Positions 23,335-33,311 are shown, counted from the first letter of the stretch. The stretch is DNA of 41,398 nucleotides from Marinomonas spartinae (GCF_016461715.1 NZ_JAEMUI010000027.1:25899-67296); one strand, 5' to 3'. The notes: generated by a model from the sequence alone, not told the origin. Program-made: numbers and translations.

Positions 23335-25086
23335 TTAGATGTCATCTTCGTGTTCAGCTAGTTCTTCAATTGACCGTATTGTCCATTGACCACCTTTTTG
23401 CAAGTGCATCGCCTGATTATGAAAAGGCAGTAGGCTGGGGCGGTGTCCGACACTAATCCAAGCGGATCCTGTAGTTTCTAATAGCTTATAAAGTGCTTTT
23501 TCTGTTGGTAGATCCACTGCACTGGTAGATTCATCGAGAAACACATAGCGAGCTTTAAGGAGTAGCACTCTGAGAAAGGCAATGCGTTGTTGCTCTCCAA
23601 GAGATAGAGTATGAGGCCAGTCTTTTACAGTATCCAACGAACCATGACGTGTTAAGAGGTCCTCCAAGCAAACTTTGTTTAATAGCTTTTTTAGTTCGTC
23701 ATCGTTGACAGGAGACTTCTCTGCAGGATAATAAAGTTGGCTACGTAAGTCACCCTCAAAGGTATAGGGGCGCTGTGGTAAAAAAAGACAGGTATTTTCC
23801 TCCATAGGAAGAGAAATGGTTCCAGTACCGTTGCTCCACAATCCTGCAATCGCTCGCAACAAGGAACTTTTACCAACGCCAGAGCGACCAACAATTATTA
23901 ATCGGCAGTCCCTATTTAATTGTAGGTTAAGTTGATTGACGAGGGATTGTTCTCCTTTTGGAGTTTTAAGATTGACATCTTTTAACTGAATAGTGTCACT
24001 TTGTTTCAGCACGATGTGATTGTCTGGGTCCTGTTGATTACTCTTTAATTTGAGAAATGCTTCATGGATTTCTGCCACACGTACCATATGAGGAACGGCT
24101 TGACTTAATTGGGGAATATAAGATGATAATACCGTTAGGCTATCGACTAGCAAGGTGGCAGAGGCTGTTGCTTGGGCGATGGTGCCATAGCTTATTTCTC
24201 CATTAAAATACATTGGCACCAGTACAATTAGTGGAAGATAATTCCAAACTACGCCGACACCATCGTTCATGAGATTCAGATAAATTGAATAAATCATATT
24301 ACGCATTTGTTTTTTGACAACATTTTTCATGCGTGCGCTAATATTGTTAGTTTCTGTTTCCTCGCCGCGATAAAAAGCGATGTTCTCGGCATTGTTGCGT
24401 ACATAGGTTATACCGTAGCGCAGATCCGCTTCGGCAACGGTTATGTCAAATTGTTGCTTTATAATGGGCTGGTTCATCAGATAAATTGCGAGAGATTGAA
24501 AAATAGAAAAACCAATCACACAAAAAAACAGCGAACTGGATATGCTTACCATGATGCTGGTTTGTACTCCCATGTTGCTTATTGAACCGAGAACTTGAAG
24601 AGGGAATGCGCCAATAATATCGCAAACTGGCCCAACTTCTTCTTCGATACGTTGATCTGGGTTGTCGATCTTTTCATCTTGTAGTATATGAAAATAGGTT
24701 TGCCGATATAGATAGTTACCGATCAAATATTCAGTCAGCCAACGCCACCAATGTAAAGATAGTAACGCACCGACAAGGCTCTGTATGACTCTAGCACCAA
24801 ATATGATAACGCCAAAGAGTGTTGACCAAGTAAATAATGACCAGTACAAAGAGCTTTTCTTATCGACTAATGCGTCAGTTACTTCGCCAGTAAGCTTAAC
24901 AACATAGGCATTAGCCCAACTAAAACCTGCTATCATAAGGCATATAAAAACGACAACCAGCCATGATTTCCATGCGCCTTTGCGCGTCCAATAGGGTTTT
25001 GCCAGCATCAAGGCCCGACGAAAGAACAGCCAATTAAGCTTATGCCTCTGCTTGTCGTTTTCAAGTTCCGATAACATAATGGCCAT
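23335..25086 (-). CDS. YddA/SbmA-type ABC transporter, copy 1 (TMD-NBD half-transporter)
   Basis: A 583-residue fused membrane and ATPase protein that should act as a homodimer or pair with its neighbour. The membrane domain belongs to the ABC_membrane_2/SbmA group: IDNPDQRIEEE and ENIAFYRGEE are its hallmark motifs. The NBD has Walker A GRSGVGKSS (400-408), signature LSLGEQQ (494-500), Walker B YVFLDE (514-519) and the VGHR switch histidine. E. coli YddA and Pectobacterium FusD are of this type and are linked to TonB receptors and M16 peptidases. Despite the exporter fold, such proteins can import peptides. It is second in its operon, 81 bp after copy 2, with its own AAGGA site. Confidence 0.9.
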   Translation of the reverse strand: MAIMLSELENDKQRHKLNWLFFRRALMLAKPYWTRKGAWKSWLVVVFICLMIAGFSWANAYVVKLTGEVTDALVDKKSSLYWSLFTWSTLFGVIIFGARVIQSLVGALLSLHWWRWLTEYLIGNYLYRQTYFHILQDEKIDNPDQRIEEEVGPVCDIIGAFPLQVLGSISNMGVQTSIMVSISSSLFFCVIGFSIFQSLAIYLMNQPIIKQQFDITVAEADLRYGITYVRNNAENIAFYRGEETETNNISARMKNVVKKQMRNMIYSIYLNLMNDGVGVVWNYLPLIVLVPMYFNGEISYGTIAQATASATLLVDSLTVLSSYIPQLSQAVPHMVRVAEIHEAFLKLKSNQQDPDNHIVLKQSDTIQLKDVNLKTPKGEQSLVNQLNLQLNRDCRLIIVGRSGVGKSSLLRAIAGLWSNGTGTISLPMEENTCLFLPQRPYTFEGDLRSQLYYPAEKSPVNDDELKKLLNKVCLEDLLTRHGSLDTVKDWPHTLSLGEQQRIAFLRVLLLKARYVFLDESTSAVDLPTEKALYKLLETTGSAWISVGHRPSLLPFHNQAMHLQKGGQWTIRSIEELAEHEDDI

Positions 25087-25167
25087 ATTGTTTTCCTTTT
25101 AATTAATAAAATAGATAAATGTCAGACCGTGCCGATTTGAATCACGCTGTCAGTGTTGGGTCAGGCC

Positions 25168-26913
25168 TTAATGCATGGCGTTGAATAGGGTTGTTTGTTG
25201 TGTGAGTTGCCATTTACTGTCAGGTAACAAGTGAAGCTTTTGGTTATGGAATCTCAATAGTGTTTCGCGATGACCAACGCTCACAAAGGTAATGTCTAGT
25301 TGCTTCAATACTTTGTAGACGTGTTTTTCGTTCTCTACATCCATTGCGCTTGTTGCTTCGTCGAGAAAGACATAGCGTGGTTTGCGTAAGACGATGCGCG
25401 TGAATGCGATTAACTGTTGTTCACCGAGGGAGAGCACCTTCCGCCAATCTTTAATGCAATCTAAACCTCCGTGTTTCGCCAGAAAGTTGGGGTGACCTAA
25501 GAGAGTAAAAGCTTCCTGTATGTCTGCGTCGTCGAAGCTTCCTGTGTTGCTAGGGGTAGGGTAGAGTAGCTGTGAGCGTAAGTCTGCTAGATGCATGTAG
25601 GGTTGTTGAGGGATAAACATTAATTGTCGCCAATGAGGTAGCACAACCTCACCTTGTCCTCTATTCCATAACCCTGAAATAACCCGCAGCAGAGAGCTTT
25701 TACCCACCCCAGTTTGCCCAACAATGACGGTATGATGGCCTGGGAGAATTTTCATCGTCAGATCCTTGACAAGTTGTTGTTCGCCGTTAGGGGTCTCTGC
25801 ATTGATTTGATTTAGCTCAATATGGTCGCCCTCAATATAATGGATACGGTTTGTGTTGGTGTTCTCTTGAGAGAGTGCCAAAGATTTTTCTTGAATCTCA
25901 GCCAGTCGCATTGCGCTTGGCATAACACTAGTTGCAGTTGGTATTAGCTGAGAAATGACTGATAGCCCCGACAAGACTGTCGACGCTGCAGCTGTTACCT
26001 GGCCGATTGAGCCGTAGGATATATGACCCTGGAGGTAGAGCGGAACAACAAACAAGATAGGAAGCAAATTGAATATTAGAGAGAGTACTTCGTTAACGGC
26101 ACTCATATTTATATTATTGTAAAACATGAGTTTAAGCTTAGCCTGCATAACGTCCTTAAGACGCTGGTTCAAGTGTAATCTCTCGCTGCGTTCACCGCGA
26201 TAAAAGGCAATGGTTTCTGCATGATCGCGTACAGCCATTAACTTTGTGCGCATATTGGCCTTAGCGACAGTCACTGCCCAGTTCAGTTTAATGGTTGGGT
26301 TATAAATCCATATTGTTACGAATGTATTAACGATGGCATATATAAGGATGAACCAAAATAGCCCCGTGGAGACGTTTAAAATTATGCTTGCCTGCACGGC
26401 AATGTTCGTTAGAGAGCTGATAACAAACTGGGGGAGGCCGACGATTGTTTGGCAGACATTAGCTACTTCATCTTGAATACGCTGATCTGGATTGTCTATA
26501 AACTTACTTTGCTCAATCTCATAATAAGTTCGGTTTCGCATATAGGATTGAGTTATTTGTTCTGTCATCCATTGACGCCAATTCAATACTATCCAAGAGC
26601 TGAAAAACCCAGTTACGCTGGAGAGTAATATTCGCATAAAAACGACAAATGTCGTCCAAATCATTAGACTCCAATAAATACTAGCATTCTTGTCAACGAG
26701 TGCATTGGTGTAATCTGCGACTAAGTAAGAAACATACCCTCCTATAATACCGATAGCAGCAGAAGAAAAAAGCAGCATTATAACGATTAGCCATGATTTC
26801 CAAGCTTCGTTTCTGGTCCAATAGGGGAGACTCAAGTCATATAGTCGACGAAAAAGTAATCTATTCAGTTTGTAACTGCGTTCATCGTTCATTTGATTTG
26901 TCTCAATAGGCAT
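25168..26913 (-). CDS. YddA/SbmA-type ABC transporter, copy 2 (TMD-NBD half-transporter)
   Basis: A 581-residue paralogue of the adjacent transporter with the same plan. Family motifs are FIDNPDQRIQDEV, ETIAFYRGERSE, Walker A GQTGVGKSS, signature LSLGEQQ, Walker B YVFLDEAT and VGHRE. Both copies keep every ATPase motif, so a heterodimer of two active halves is possible. The start at 26913 is preferred; MNDERSY seven codons later is an alternative. It is first in the leftward operon and shares a 150-bp divergent promoter region with the first M16 peptidase gene. The promoter motif lies 35-59 bp upstream. Confidence 0.9.
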   Translation of the reverse strand: MPIETNQMNDERSYKLNRLLFRRLYDLSLPYWTRNEAWKSWLIVIMLLFSSAAIGIIGGYVSYLVADYTNALVDKNASIYWSLMIWTTFVVFMRILLSSVTGFFSSWIVLNWRQWMTEQITQSYMRNRTYYEIEQSKFIDNPDQRIQDEVANVCQTIVGLPQFVISSLTNIAVQASIILNVSTGLFWFILIYAIVNTFVTIWIYNPTIKLNWAVTVAKANMRTKLMAVRDHAETIAFYRGERSERLHLNQRLKDVMQAKLKLMFYNNINMSAVNEVLSLIFNLLPILFVVPLYLQGHISYGSIGQVTAAASTVLSGLSVISQLIPTATSVMPSAMRLAEIQEKSLALSQENTNTNRIHYIEGDHIELNQINAETPNGEQQLVKDLTMKILPGHHTVIVGQTGVGKSSLLRVISGLWNRGQGEVVLPHWRQLMFIPQQPYMHLADLRSQLLYPTPSNTGSFDDADIQEAFTLLGHPNFLAKHGGLDCIKDWRKVLSLGEQQLIAFTRIVLRKPRYVFLDEATSAMDVENEKHVYKVLKQLDITFVSVGHRETLLRFHNQKLHLLPDSKWQLTQQTTLFNAMH

Positions 26914-26947
26914 TTAAGCATCCCAGAAGGTATTTATTCGTGTTTAT

Positions 26948-26972
26948 GAAACGATTGAGAAGAGAAAAATCC
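26948..26972 (-). promoter_or_regulatory. Putative ECF promoter of the ABC transporter operon
   Basis: On the minus strand: GGATTT (26967-26972), 13 bp, CGTTTCAT (its first six bases are 26948-26953). It matches the two-block motif found before the other operons of the locus and is correctly placed about 35 bp before the start codon. Confidence 0.6.
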
Positions 26973-26994
26973 ACAGAATGCTAATAAAAATTGT

Positions 26995-27021
26995 GGGAAA
27001 CCGAGACGTGACGCGTTTTAT
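26995..27021 (+). promoter_or_regulatory. Putative ECF promoter of the M16-1/receptor operon
   Basis: GGGAAA (26995-27000), 13 bp, CGTTTTAT (27014-27021), 42 bp before the M16 peptidase start codon. Same two-block pattern as the other operons. Confidence 0.6.
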
Positions 27022-27063
27022 AGGTAACAACTTATTAGCGTTTTTTTTTAGTGTGGATACTAT

Positions 27064-29739
27064 ATGAACAATCAAGCTAATGCAGAGGCTGAATTAGTCG
27101 CAAGTGTACCTGATCTTGCATTTCAACGTTTTAAACTGGATAACGGCTTAACGTTATTAGTACATGAGGACCATCAAGTGCCAATGGTTGCAGTGCATGT
27201 TGGCTATAACGTTGGCGCTAAAGATGAACCAAAAGGAATGTTTGGCTTTGCGCATTTGATGGAGCATTTGATGTTTTCGGGTAGTGAGGCATTGCCTGGT
27301 AGTTATATCAGTCATCTGGAGCAGGCCGGATCACAAGGACTTAATGGCGTAACCAACGCAGATATGACCCAGTTTTTTCAGTCCGTTCCTGTTGGATCCC
27401 TTGATTTTACTCTGTTTGCTGAGTCTGACCGCATGGGAGCTTTACTAACCGAGTTGACAGCAGAAGCTCTAGAGACTCAGCGCGATGTGGTGACTCGGGA
27501 AATGGAAGAGGGAGAGTTGCAACCTTATGGTTCGGTGCAAGGGGCTATTTTGCGACATTTGTTTCCGGCCGAGCATCCTTATGCTCATAAGGTTGCTGGA
27601 GAGTATGATGATTTACAAAATATTGATTTTACTCAGGTAATAGGATGGCTATCAAAGTTTTATAGACCTAATAACGCCGTTATTACATTGGCGGGTGACA
27701 TAACGGCAGAGCAAGCTCTTGCGAAGGTAAAAGAGTATTTTGGGCATATACCCTCTGGTCCCGCGCTAGAGAAATGTGATCGTTGGTTACCAATATTATC
27801 TAATGAACGTCGTGTTACTGTGCAAGATCGTGTGGAGTCAACATTGCTGCGCATTTGTTGGGTTGTCCCACCTTATATTGAACAAAGTACCATTGCCTTA
27901 GAGCTATTTGCTGGGCTATTGGTGGATACAGCCGAGTCGCTGTTGGTTAAACGTTTAATGGTAGAGAACGCTCTGGCGACTGATATTAGCGCATTTATCG
28001 AAACAGGCATGCTCGCTAGTTATTTTAATTTACGAATTGTGTTGCCTTCTGATGTATTGCCTCTTGACGTTGAGCGTATTGCTCTGCAGGCATTGCAGGA
28101 TATGTTACACGAGGGGCTCAATGCAGAGTCATTAAAATATAGCCAATATGCTTTTCTGCAATCAGTTGATGAGGCTTGGTCCGATAATCTGTCTTTGGCT
28201 GCGGAGCTGGGTAAGCATGAAATGTATCCAAGCAAAGCAGAAGGCGCTCAATTACGAGTTAAGCAAGCAATGATGATGTCTGTCGATGACGTGTTGTCTG
28301 CTGCAAGTGAATGGCTAGGGCGAGGGCGTTTGGTACTAACAGTTGAGCCTTATTCCTATCTTGGTGAGGCGTCTTTAGCAACACTCGCACCTCGTACACC
28401 GCCCGTTATAAAGGTTGCACCGATGAAAAAAGTCACTACAACTCAGGATTTTGTGTTGTCTAATGGGCTACGGGTGATCCAAAACGAATCGGACGATGCC
28501 TCTATGGTGAGCATCAGTTTGATTGTCAATGCAGGATCAAAATACGATCCGGTGGGTAAAGAGGGACTAGCGAATTTAGTAGCAGGTCTTGTGTGTGCTA
28601 ATGAGTCGTTTCAGCAGCAGATACAACAACAAAATCTATTTTATGAAATAGATGTTAGTGTGGAAAATGTTGCTCTACGTATGCAAGCTCAAGCAAAGAA
28701 TGTTGGTGCTTTATTGAGTCTACTCTCTGATACAGTGACGAGGGCTTGTTTGCCGCTAGCCGATGAGATGCTTATTAATAGTCATCGTGATTATTATTTG
28801 AAAATGATAGAAACGCAAGAAGTTGTGCAATGGGTGTTGCCTATGATGACGTTTGCACCATCGCATCCATTGAGACGTCCTGCTTTTACACTAGGTAGTA
28901 GGGCATCAATACAGTCTCTCACTACCGATAGTGCGCAAACCTTCTATCAAGCGCATTATCGACCTGAAAATGCCACCTTAATGATTCATGGATCACTGCC
29001 TGAATCTCAACAAGCCACACTTTTAGAGTTGTTAGAGAGCCGCTGGGTATCAAATAAAAGTGAGCTTTCCTCCGAGATCTTGCTATCACCACCGTCACTT
29101 GAAGGGGCATTGGTGTTGGTTAATCAACCAGAATTCCCAGTCGTTAATTTGAACACTTTTTTTGTTTTGCCAGGGAGAGGAGGGGGGGATGATGCAGCGA
29201 CGCAATTAATTTACCCGTTATTGGCTGCTAGTTTTGGCTCGCGGATAAACTTTAGTATGCGAGAGGTATATCGGCTGACTTATAACGTGGTAGGAATGCA
29301 GCATGAATTTCCAGAAACCCGATTGTTAGGTTTTGAAATGGTGGTAGGGGTAGACAGTATCGTGCCGTCAATACGTGCAATTTGTCAGGAACTTCATGAA
29401 TTACTGACGACTAAACCATTAACCATAAAAGAAATGAAGGCGTTAGTTCAAAGTGAATGTTTGCGCCTGAGTAAGCCAATTAATGATTACGAGACAATGT
29501 GTCAGCAGGAGTTATTGGTTCGTCAAAAATTGGGTAAAGATTATTGGCTTGAATTAGCAGAGAAAATTCAGTCAATCAATATTGAGGACGTTAATAATTT
29601 AATTAATAAGTTTCTTTTACCAAAAAAAGGAAAATGGATTATACAGGGGGATGTGGCACGCTATTCCAACGAGCTAGAATCCATGTTATCTCTGTCTGCT
29701 AATTATGTTTTTCAATATAAAGATGAATATTATTCTTAG
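27064..29739 (+). CDS. M16 zinc metallopeptidase, copy 1 (PqqL/FusC-like)
   Basis: An 891-residue pitrilysin-family peptidase made of two M16 halves. The N-terminal half has the inverted zinc motif HLMEH (His64, Glu67, His68) and the third ligand Glu146 in VVTREME. The C-terminal half (from about 465) lacks HxxEH, as expected for the inactive lobe that closes the chamber. No signal peptide is present: the protein starts MNNQANAEAE, and an in-frame stop lies just upstream. FusC and PqqL, the related enzymes, are periplasmic, so a cytoplasmic location would be a real difference. The receptor gene follows 104 bp downstream on the same strand. Confidence 0.9.
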   Translation: MNNQANAEAELVASVPDLAFQRFKLDNGLTLLVHEDHQVPMVAVHVGYNVGAKDEPKGMFGFAHLMEHLMFSGSEALPGSYISHLEQAGSQGLNGVTNADMTQFFQSVPVGSLDFTLFAESDRMGALLTELTAEALETQRDVVTREMEEGELQPYGSVQGAILRHLFPAEHPYAHKVAGEYDDLQNIDFTQVIGWLSKFYRPNNAVITLAGDITAEQALAKVKEYFGHIPSGPALEKCDRWLPILSNERRVTVQDRVESTLLRICWVVPPYIEQSTIALELFAGLLVDTAESLLVKRLMVENALATDISAFIETGMLASYFNLRIVLPSDVLPLDVERIALQALQDMLHEGLNAESLKYSQYAFLQSVDEAWSDNLSLAAELGKHEMYPSKAEGAQLRVKQAMMMSVDDVLSAASEWLGRGRLVLTVEPYSYLGEASLATLAPRTPPVIKVAPMKKVTTTQDFVLSNGLRVIQNESDDASMVSISLIVNAGSKYDPVGKEGLANLVAGLVCANESFQQQIQQQNLFYEIDVSVENVALRMQAQAKNVGALLSLLSDTVTRACLPLADEMLINSHRDYYLKMIETQEVVQWVLPMMTFAPSHPLRRPAFTLGSRASIQSLTTDSAQTFYQAHYRPENATLMIHGSLPESQQATLLELLESRWVSNKSELSSEILLSPPSLEGALVLVNQPEFPVVNLNTFFVLPGRGGGDDAATQLIYPLLAASFGSRINFSMREVYRLTYNVVGMQHEFPETRLLGFEMVVGVDSIVPSIRAICQELHELLTTKPLTIKEMKALVQSECLRLSKPINDYETMCQQELLVRQKLGKDYWLELAEKIQSINIEDVNNLINKFLLPKKGKWIIQGDVARYSNELESMLSLSANYVFQYKDEYYS

Positions 29740-29778
29740 TATTTTAGTTATTTTATCACTTTTTTCGCACAAATTTGA

Positions 29779-29805
29779 TGAGTTTTTGCTTCTGATTCGT
29801 TCAAT
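29779..29805 (+). promoter_or_regulatory. Possible internal ECF promoter before the receptor gene
   Basis: TGAGTT (29779-29784), 13 bp, CGTTCAAT (29798-29805). It is a weaker match to the locus motif and lies 38 bp before the receptor start codon; it could give extra receptor transcription. Confidence 0.4.
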
Positions 29806-29843
29806 TAAGGACAACGTCAACTTTCATCATACAGGGTAATACA

Positions 29844-32459
29844 ATGGGAACAAAAAATTATAATTCATGGTTGATGATAGCGGTACTTAGTAGCAGTTTT
29901 GCTACGAGTCCACTGTTATTTGCACAGAATGCCAGTGTGAAAGCAAAAATTGAAAAAAAAGTTTTAAATAGTCATGATTTCGATATTCCAGGCGGGCCTT
30001 TGAGTAATGCTTTATTAACTTTTGGTCAACAAAGTGGTTTGCAGTTGATTGCACCTAGTAATTTAACGACAGGGCTATCGAGCACAGGCGTCAAGGGTAA
30101 ATATCAGTCTGATGAGGCTTTGCGTGCCTTATTATCTGGTACCTCTCTGGCGTTTAAATATATCAACTCTAATACAATTGAAATATACAGTGTTGCCGTT
30201 GTATCTCCTAAAGGAACTCAAGTACTGGGCACGGTACAGGTTAATGGTACTAATGTTGATACCGCTACAGTAGATGAGGGCGTGAATGGCAGTCGCGATA
30301 TTACGGCGACCGAAGGTTCTAACAGTTTAAATGGCAGCATACTGTCCGTCGGGTCGAAAGGGCCGACAAGTATTAAAGAAACCCCTCAGTCTGTGAGTGT
30401 TATTACGCAAAAAGCCATGCAGGAAGAAGGTATTCAAAACCTGAATGAGGCCATGCAACACGCTACAGGGATAACGACTCAGCAGAATGGTAACTCTCGT
30501 TCAATGTCGTTTTATTCCCGTGGCTACCAGATTACTAATATGCAAATCGATGGTGGATCGCCTATTGATATCTCAGGGAATTCACAGGTAGGCTATCGTT
30601 TTCAGCCAAATTTTAATATGGCAGAGTACGATCATGTGGAGGTGTTGCGAGGGGCTGATGGGTTGTTTAATGGCTCCAATGGTGCAGGGCCTGGTGGTGT
30701 GGTTAACCTTGTGCGTAAAAGACCGCTTGACCATTATCAGGCAATCTGGGAAGGCTCTGTGGGGAGCTGGGATCATTATCGTAATGTGCTGGATGTGAGT
30801 AGTCCACTAGGTTTTGATGGCAAAGTACGAGGAAGAACCGTATTAACTTGGGATAAAACTCATCATTTTTATAAAGAGGCATACGACGATAATAAAAGCA
30901 TTTTTGGAACACTAGAGGCAGACTTAACTCCCAGTACCCTTTTAAACATTGGTGGAAGTTATAGCCAAATGCGCGGTGTGCCGTTTTATGGCGGTTTGAT
31001 GATGTATGCAAATGGCAAAGACTCTAAGCTTCCAAGAGATACATCGTATACATTTCCATGGACTAAAAATGATAATGATACCCTTGAGCTTTTTGGCTCG
31101 ATTACTCAGACATTTAGTGATCACTGGAATGGAAAGATCAATTATACTCGCTTAGCACAAAAAAATTACAATATTTCAGTACAGGGAGTCTCTTTTGGTG
31201 GCATCCCTCTAGACGGTACAAGGCTGGGAGTATCGGCAACTTCTAATCGGACTCATAGTTATCAAGACTCGCTTGATGCAACATTAAATGGCCAGTTTAT
31301 TGTGTGGGGTTTACCGCAGAAAATAACGTTGGGGGGGAATTATCAGCGTATTCGTTCGGATATAACATATCCATCAGATTATGACCATTATATTTTGCCT
31401 GATGATTTTACCTATGATCCTTTTAATTGGGATTATTCCTACCCTAAGCCTAATATTCCGGCATCTAACTATGCCTTAAAGGGCTTTGATAACTTAAATC
31501 AATGGGGGCTTTATGCGCGTATTGAGATCACCCCTTGGAAGCCGTTGCACCTTATTACGGGACTAAGATTAAACAGCTATCGAACAGAGGATCTTCAATA
31601 TCAGAGTGGTGTGGATGCTAACGGTAACTTCGGTCCGCAGCCATATAAAACAAATAGTTCAGGCCATAGTTTCGAGAGCCCATACTACGCTATCAGCTAT
31701 GATATTAATGATAACTGGAGTTGGTATGGCAGTTATACTGATGTATATAGTCCGCAACTTGATGACATTGGTTTAGATGGAAAGGCGATAGGCCCTATAA
31801 CGGGTAGCAACTATGAAACGGGTTTAAAGTTCGCCCAGCCTGACGGTATGTTAAATGCTTCTTTGTCGCTTTATCGGAGTCAGCGTTCAGGTTCAGGGGT
31901 GCAGATTAGTGAATCTCAAGTTGATTTAGGTGGTGGTCGTACTGGGTATTATAAGAATTCAACCTCACCGGATATTAGTGAAGGGGCTGATTTAGAGATT
32001 AGCGGAACGCTTAAACCTTGGTGGCAAATGACCTTAGGTTATACGTACAATATTTCTCACCAAGGTGAGCAAGGGGCGGACGGTAAAGGTAAACCTTTAC
32101 AGACCTTTATTCCGAAACATATCTTTAAACTGTGGAATGATTTTCACTTTAATTCCAGTGAGCTATTAAATCGTTTTCAGTTTGGTGTGGGTGTTCGCGC
32201 TCAGTCTGCCTCTTATGTTAACGGGACGTACTTCGATGATGAGAGTTTTGAACTTCATCCTTATCGCTTCAAAAGTAGCTTTTATTCCGTGTGGTCAGCT
32301 CGTGTAGGTTACAATATTAATAGAAATTGGAACATTGCTTTGCTTGCTGATAATCTATTTGATCGTAGATATTATCAGACATTAGGTAATGATTTTGGTA
32401 ACTATTGGTATGGAGAGCCTCGCAACTTCATGTTGACTTTAACTGGAAAGTTTGAATAA
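29844..32459 (+). CDS. TonB-dependent outer-membrane receptor with STN signalling domain
   Basis: An 871-residue FecA/FpvA-type transducer. A signal peptide (about 1-27, ending LLFAQ) is followed by a secretin/TonB short N-terminal domain (about 45-116: FDIPGGPLSNALLTFGQQSG, named by FDIPGGPL and ALLTFGQQ). The plug runs from about 170 to 290 with KETPQSVSVIT, MSFYSRGY and VEVLRGADGLFNG. The 22-strand barrel ends in LTLTGKFE. The STN domain should contact the FecR periplasmic domain and switch on the ECF sigma factor when substrate binds. In sequence it looks like a ferri-siderophore receptor, but its operon partner is an M16 peptidase, which points to a peptide or protein substrate. AGGG precedes the start. 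Confidence 0.92.
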   Translation: MGTKNYNSWLMIAVLSSSFATSPLLFAQNASVKAKIEKKVLNSHDFDIPGGPLSNALLTFGQQSGLQLIAPSNLTTGLSSTGVKGKYQSDEALRALLSGTSLAFKYINSNTIEIYSVAVVSPKGTQVLGTVQVNGTNVDTATVDEGVNGSRDITATEGSNSLNGSILSVGSKGPTSIKETPQSVSVITQKAMQEEGIQNLNEAMQHATGITTQQNGNSRSMSFYSRGYQITNMQIDGGSPIDISGNSQVGYRFQPNFNMAEYDHVEVLRGADGLFNGSNGAGPGGVVNLVRKRPLDHYQAIWEGSVGSWDHYRNVLDVSSPLGFDGKVRGRTVLTWDKTHHFYKEAYDDNKSIFGTLEADLTPSTLLNIGGSYSQMRGVPFYGGLMMYANGKDSKLPRDTSYTFPWTKNDNDTLELFGSITQTFSDHWNGKINYTRLAQKNYNISVQGVSFGGIPLDGTRLGVSATSNRTHSYQDSLDATLNGQFIVWGLPQKITLGGNYQRIRSDITYPSDYDHYILPDDFTYDPFNWDYSYPKPNIPASNYALKGFDNLNQWGLYARIEITPWKPLHLITGLRLNSYRTEDLQYQSGVDANGNFGPQPYKTNSSGHSFESPYYAISYDINDNWSWYGSYTDVYSPQLDDIGLDGKAIGPITGSNYETGLKFAQPDGMLNASLSLYRSQRSGSGVQISESQVDLGGGRTGYYKNSTSPDISEGADLEISGTLKPWWQMTLGYTYNISHQGEQGADGKGKPLQTFIPKHIFKLWNDFHFNSSELLNRFQFGVGVRAQSASYVNGTYFDDESFELHPYRFKSSFYSVWSARVGYNINRNWNIALLADNLFDRRYYQTLGNDFGNYWYGEPRNFMLTLTGKFE

Positions 32460-32489
32460 AAATTTTCCCCTTTCTGTTGTTCCTTTTAG

Positions 32490-32514
32490 AACCCCGATAT
32501 TGTCGGGGTTTTTT
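32490..32514 (+). terminator. Terminator after the receptor gene
   Basis: AACCCCGA (32490-32497) and TCGGGGTT (32503-32510) form a perfect stem around TATTG, followed by a T-run. The group II intron relic begins directly after the T-run. Confidence 0.92.
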
Positions 32515-33000
32515 GTGTTTGCCCAGCGAAGCTAGCAACCCCATCAGGTTGAAAGAAATCTGTCTCAGGCTTAGGCTGTGGTTGAAGGTGGCATTGTTAA
32601 CATGTCGTCAGTGTTCGTGCCTAGGGAAGACTGGCATCGTATCCGGCGCGTGCATCAATGGACGACTTAAAGCTTAAGAGCATAATAATGAGTAATCTTA
32701 TGCGTTACGTAGATACACAAGCTGTCTGATCAACAGGAGACGTTTTATTGGTTCACTAGGAATGATGAGGGAAGTTTTTGTAGCTTACTCTGGTAGATTG
32801 CCTTTACAACAGAGCAGAACCTGCATTGAATGTTACCAACATGTAAGGCTAAGAAGATTATCCGCATTTGGCACGCAGCGTTTTAAATTGAAGATTGCAT
32901 CACTATTGGTAGTGATACGAAGTATGCAAGAGCCGTATATAAGGTTTGTTCGTACGGTTCTGTGAGAGGGATAAGGTGGTATCGCCTCATCCTACTTGAT
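32515..33000 (+). mobile_element. Group II intron relic without reverse transcriptase
   Basis: The 3' part has a recognisable domain V (32930-32960): GAGCCGTA pairs with TACGGTTC, followed by TGTGAG and a domain VI-like hairpin ending CTACTTGAT near 33000. The upper domain V hairpin is shortened and has lost the GNRA tetraloop, so the ribozyme is probably dead. The 5' end is placed at GTGTTTGCCC, directly behind the terminator T-run, because several bacterial group II introns insert just after terminators. About 490 bp remain and no reverse-transcriptase motifs are visible, so the ORF in domain IV and part of the ribozyme have been deleted. The 5' boundary is uncertain. Confidence 0.65.
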
Positions 33001-33090
33001 ATGCAATTATTTATGTTATCAGTCAGGAGTCAATAGCTTTCTTTCAGAATTATATAAGAGGATAGTGGGCAGAAAAATTGACTATCTGTT

Positions 33091-33105
33091 TGAGAATGAT
33101 TCTTT
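33091..33105. promoter_or_regulatory. Orphan Fur-like box
   Basis: TGAGAATGATTCTTT matches the 7-1-7 Fur core (TGATAAT-N-ATTATCA) at 11 of 14 positions. It lies between the intron relic and the 3' end of the thioredoxin gene, with no gene start next to it. The rest of 33001-33224 shows nothing I can identify. Confidence 0.3.
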
Positions 33106-33224
33106 ACCTACACCACAAATTTAGACTGTTTTTTGTTACATCTAATCTTGATAGACAGATGCCAATAAAAGAATAGAGTTTTAGTATGTCTTTTTTATAA
33201 AAATAAAGAGTAGGGGCAAAAGAA

Positions 33225-33255
33225 AAGGTCTGAGGATAATATAAACTCAGACCTT
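33225..33255 (-). terminator. Terminator of the M16-2/thioredoxin operon
   Basis: AAGGTCTGAG (33225-33234) and CTCAGACCTT (33246-33255) form a perfect 10-bp stem. On the minus strand it is followed by a T-rich tract (TTTTCTTTT). It lies about 57 bp beyond the thioredoxin stop. Confidence 0.85.
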
Positions 33256-33311
33256 GTTATTGTTTCTTTTTTGCATTATCAGTGTCATGCAAGGTGGAGC
33301 AGAAAATGTGC

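Noticed and set aside
32477..32965. Two frames inside the intron relic as a remaining reverse transcriptase
   Set aside because: Neither has the YADD motif or other reverse-transcriptase blocks, and both cover RNA-domain sequence.
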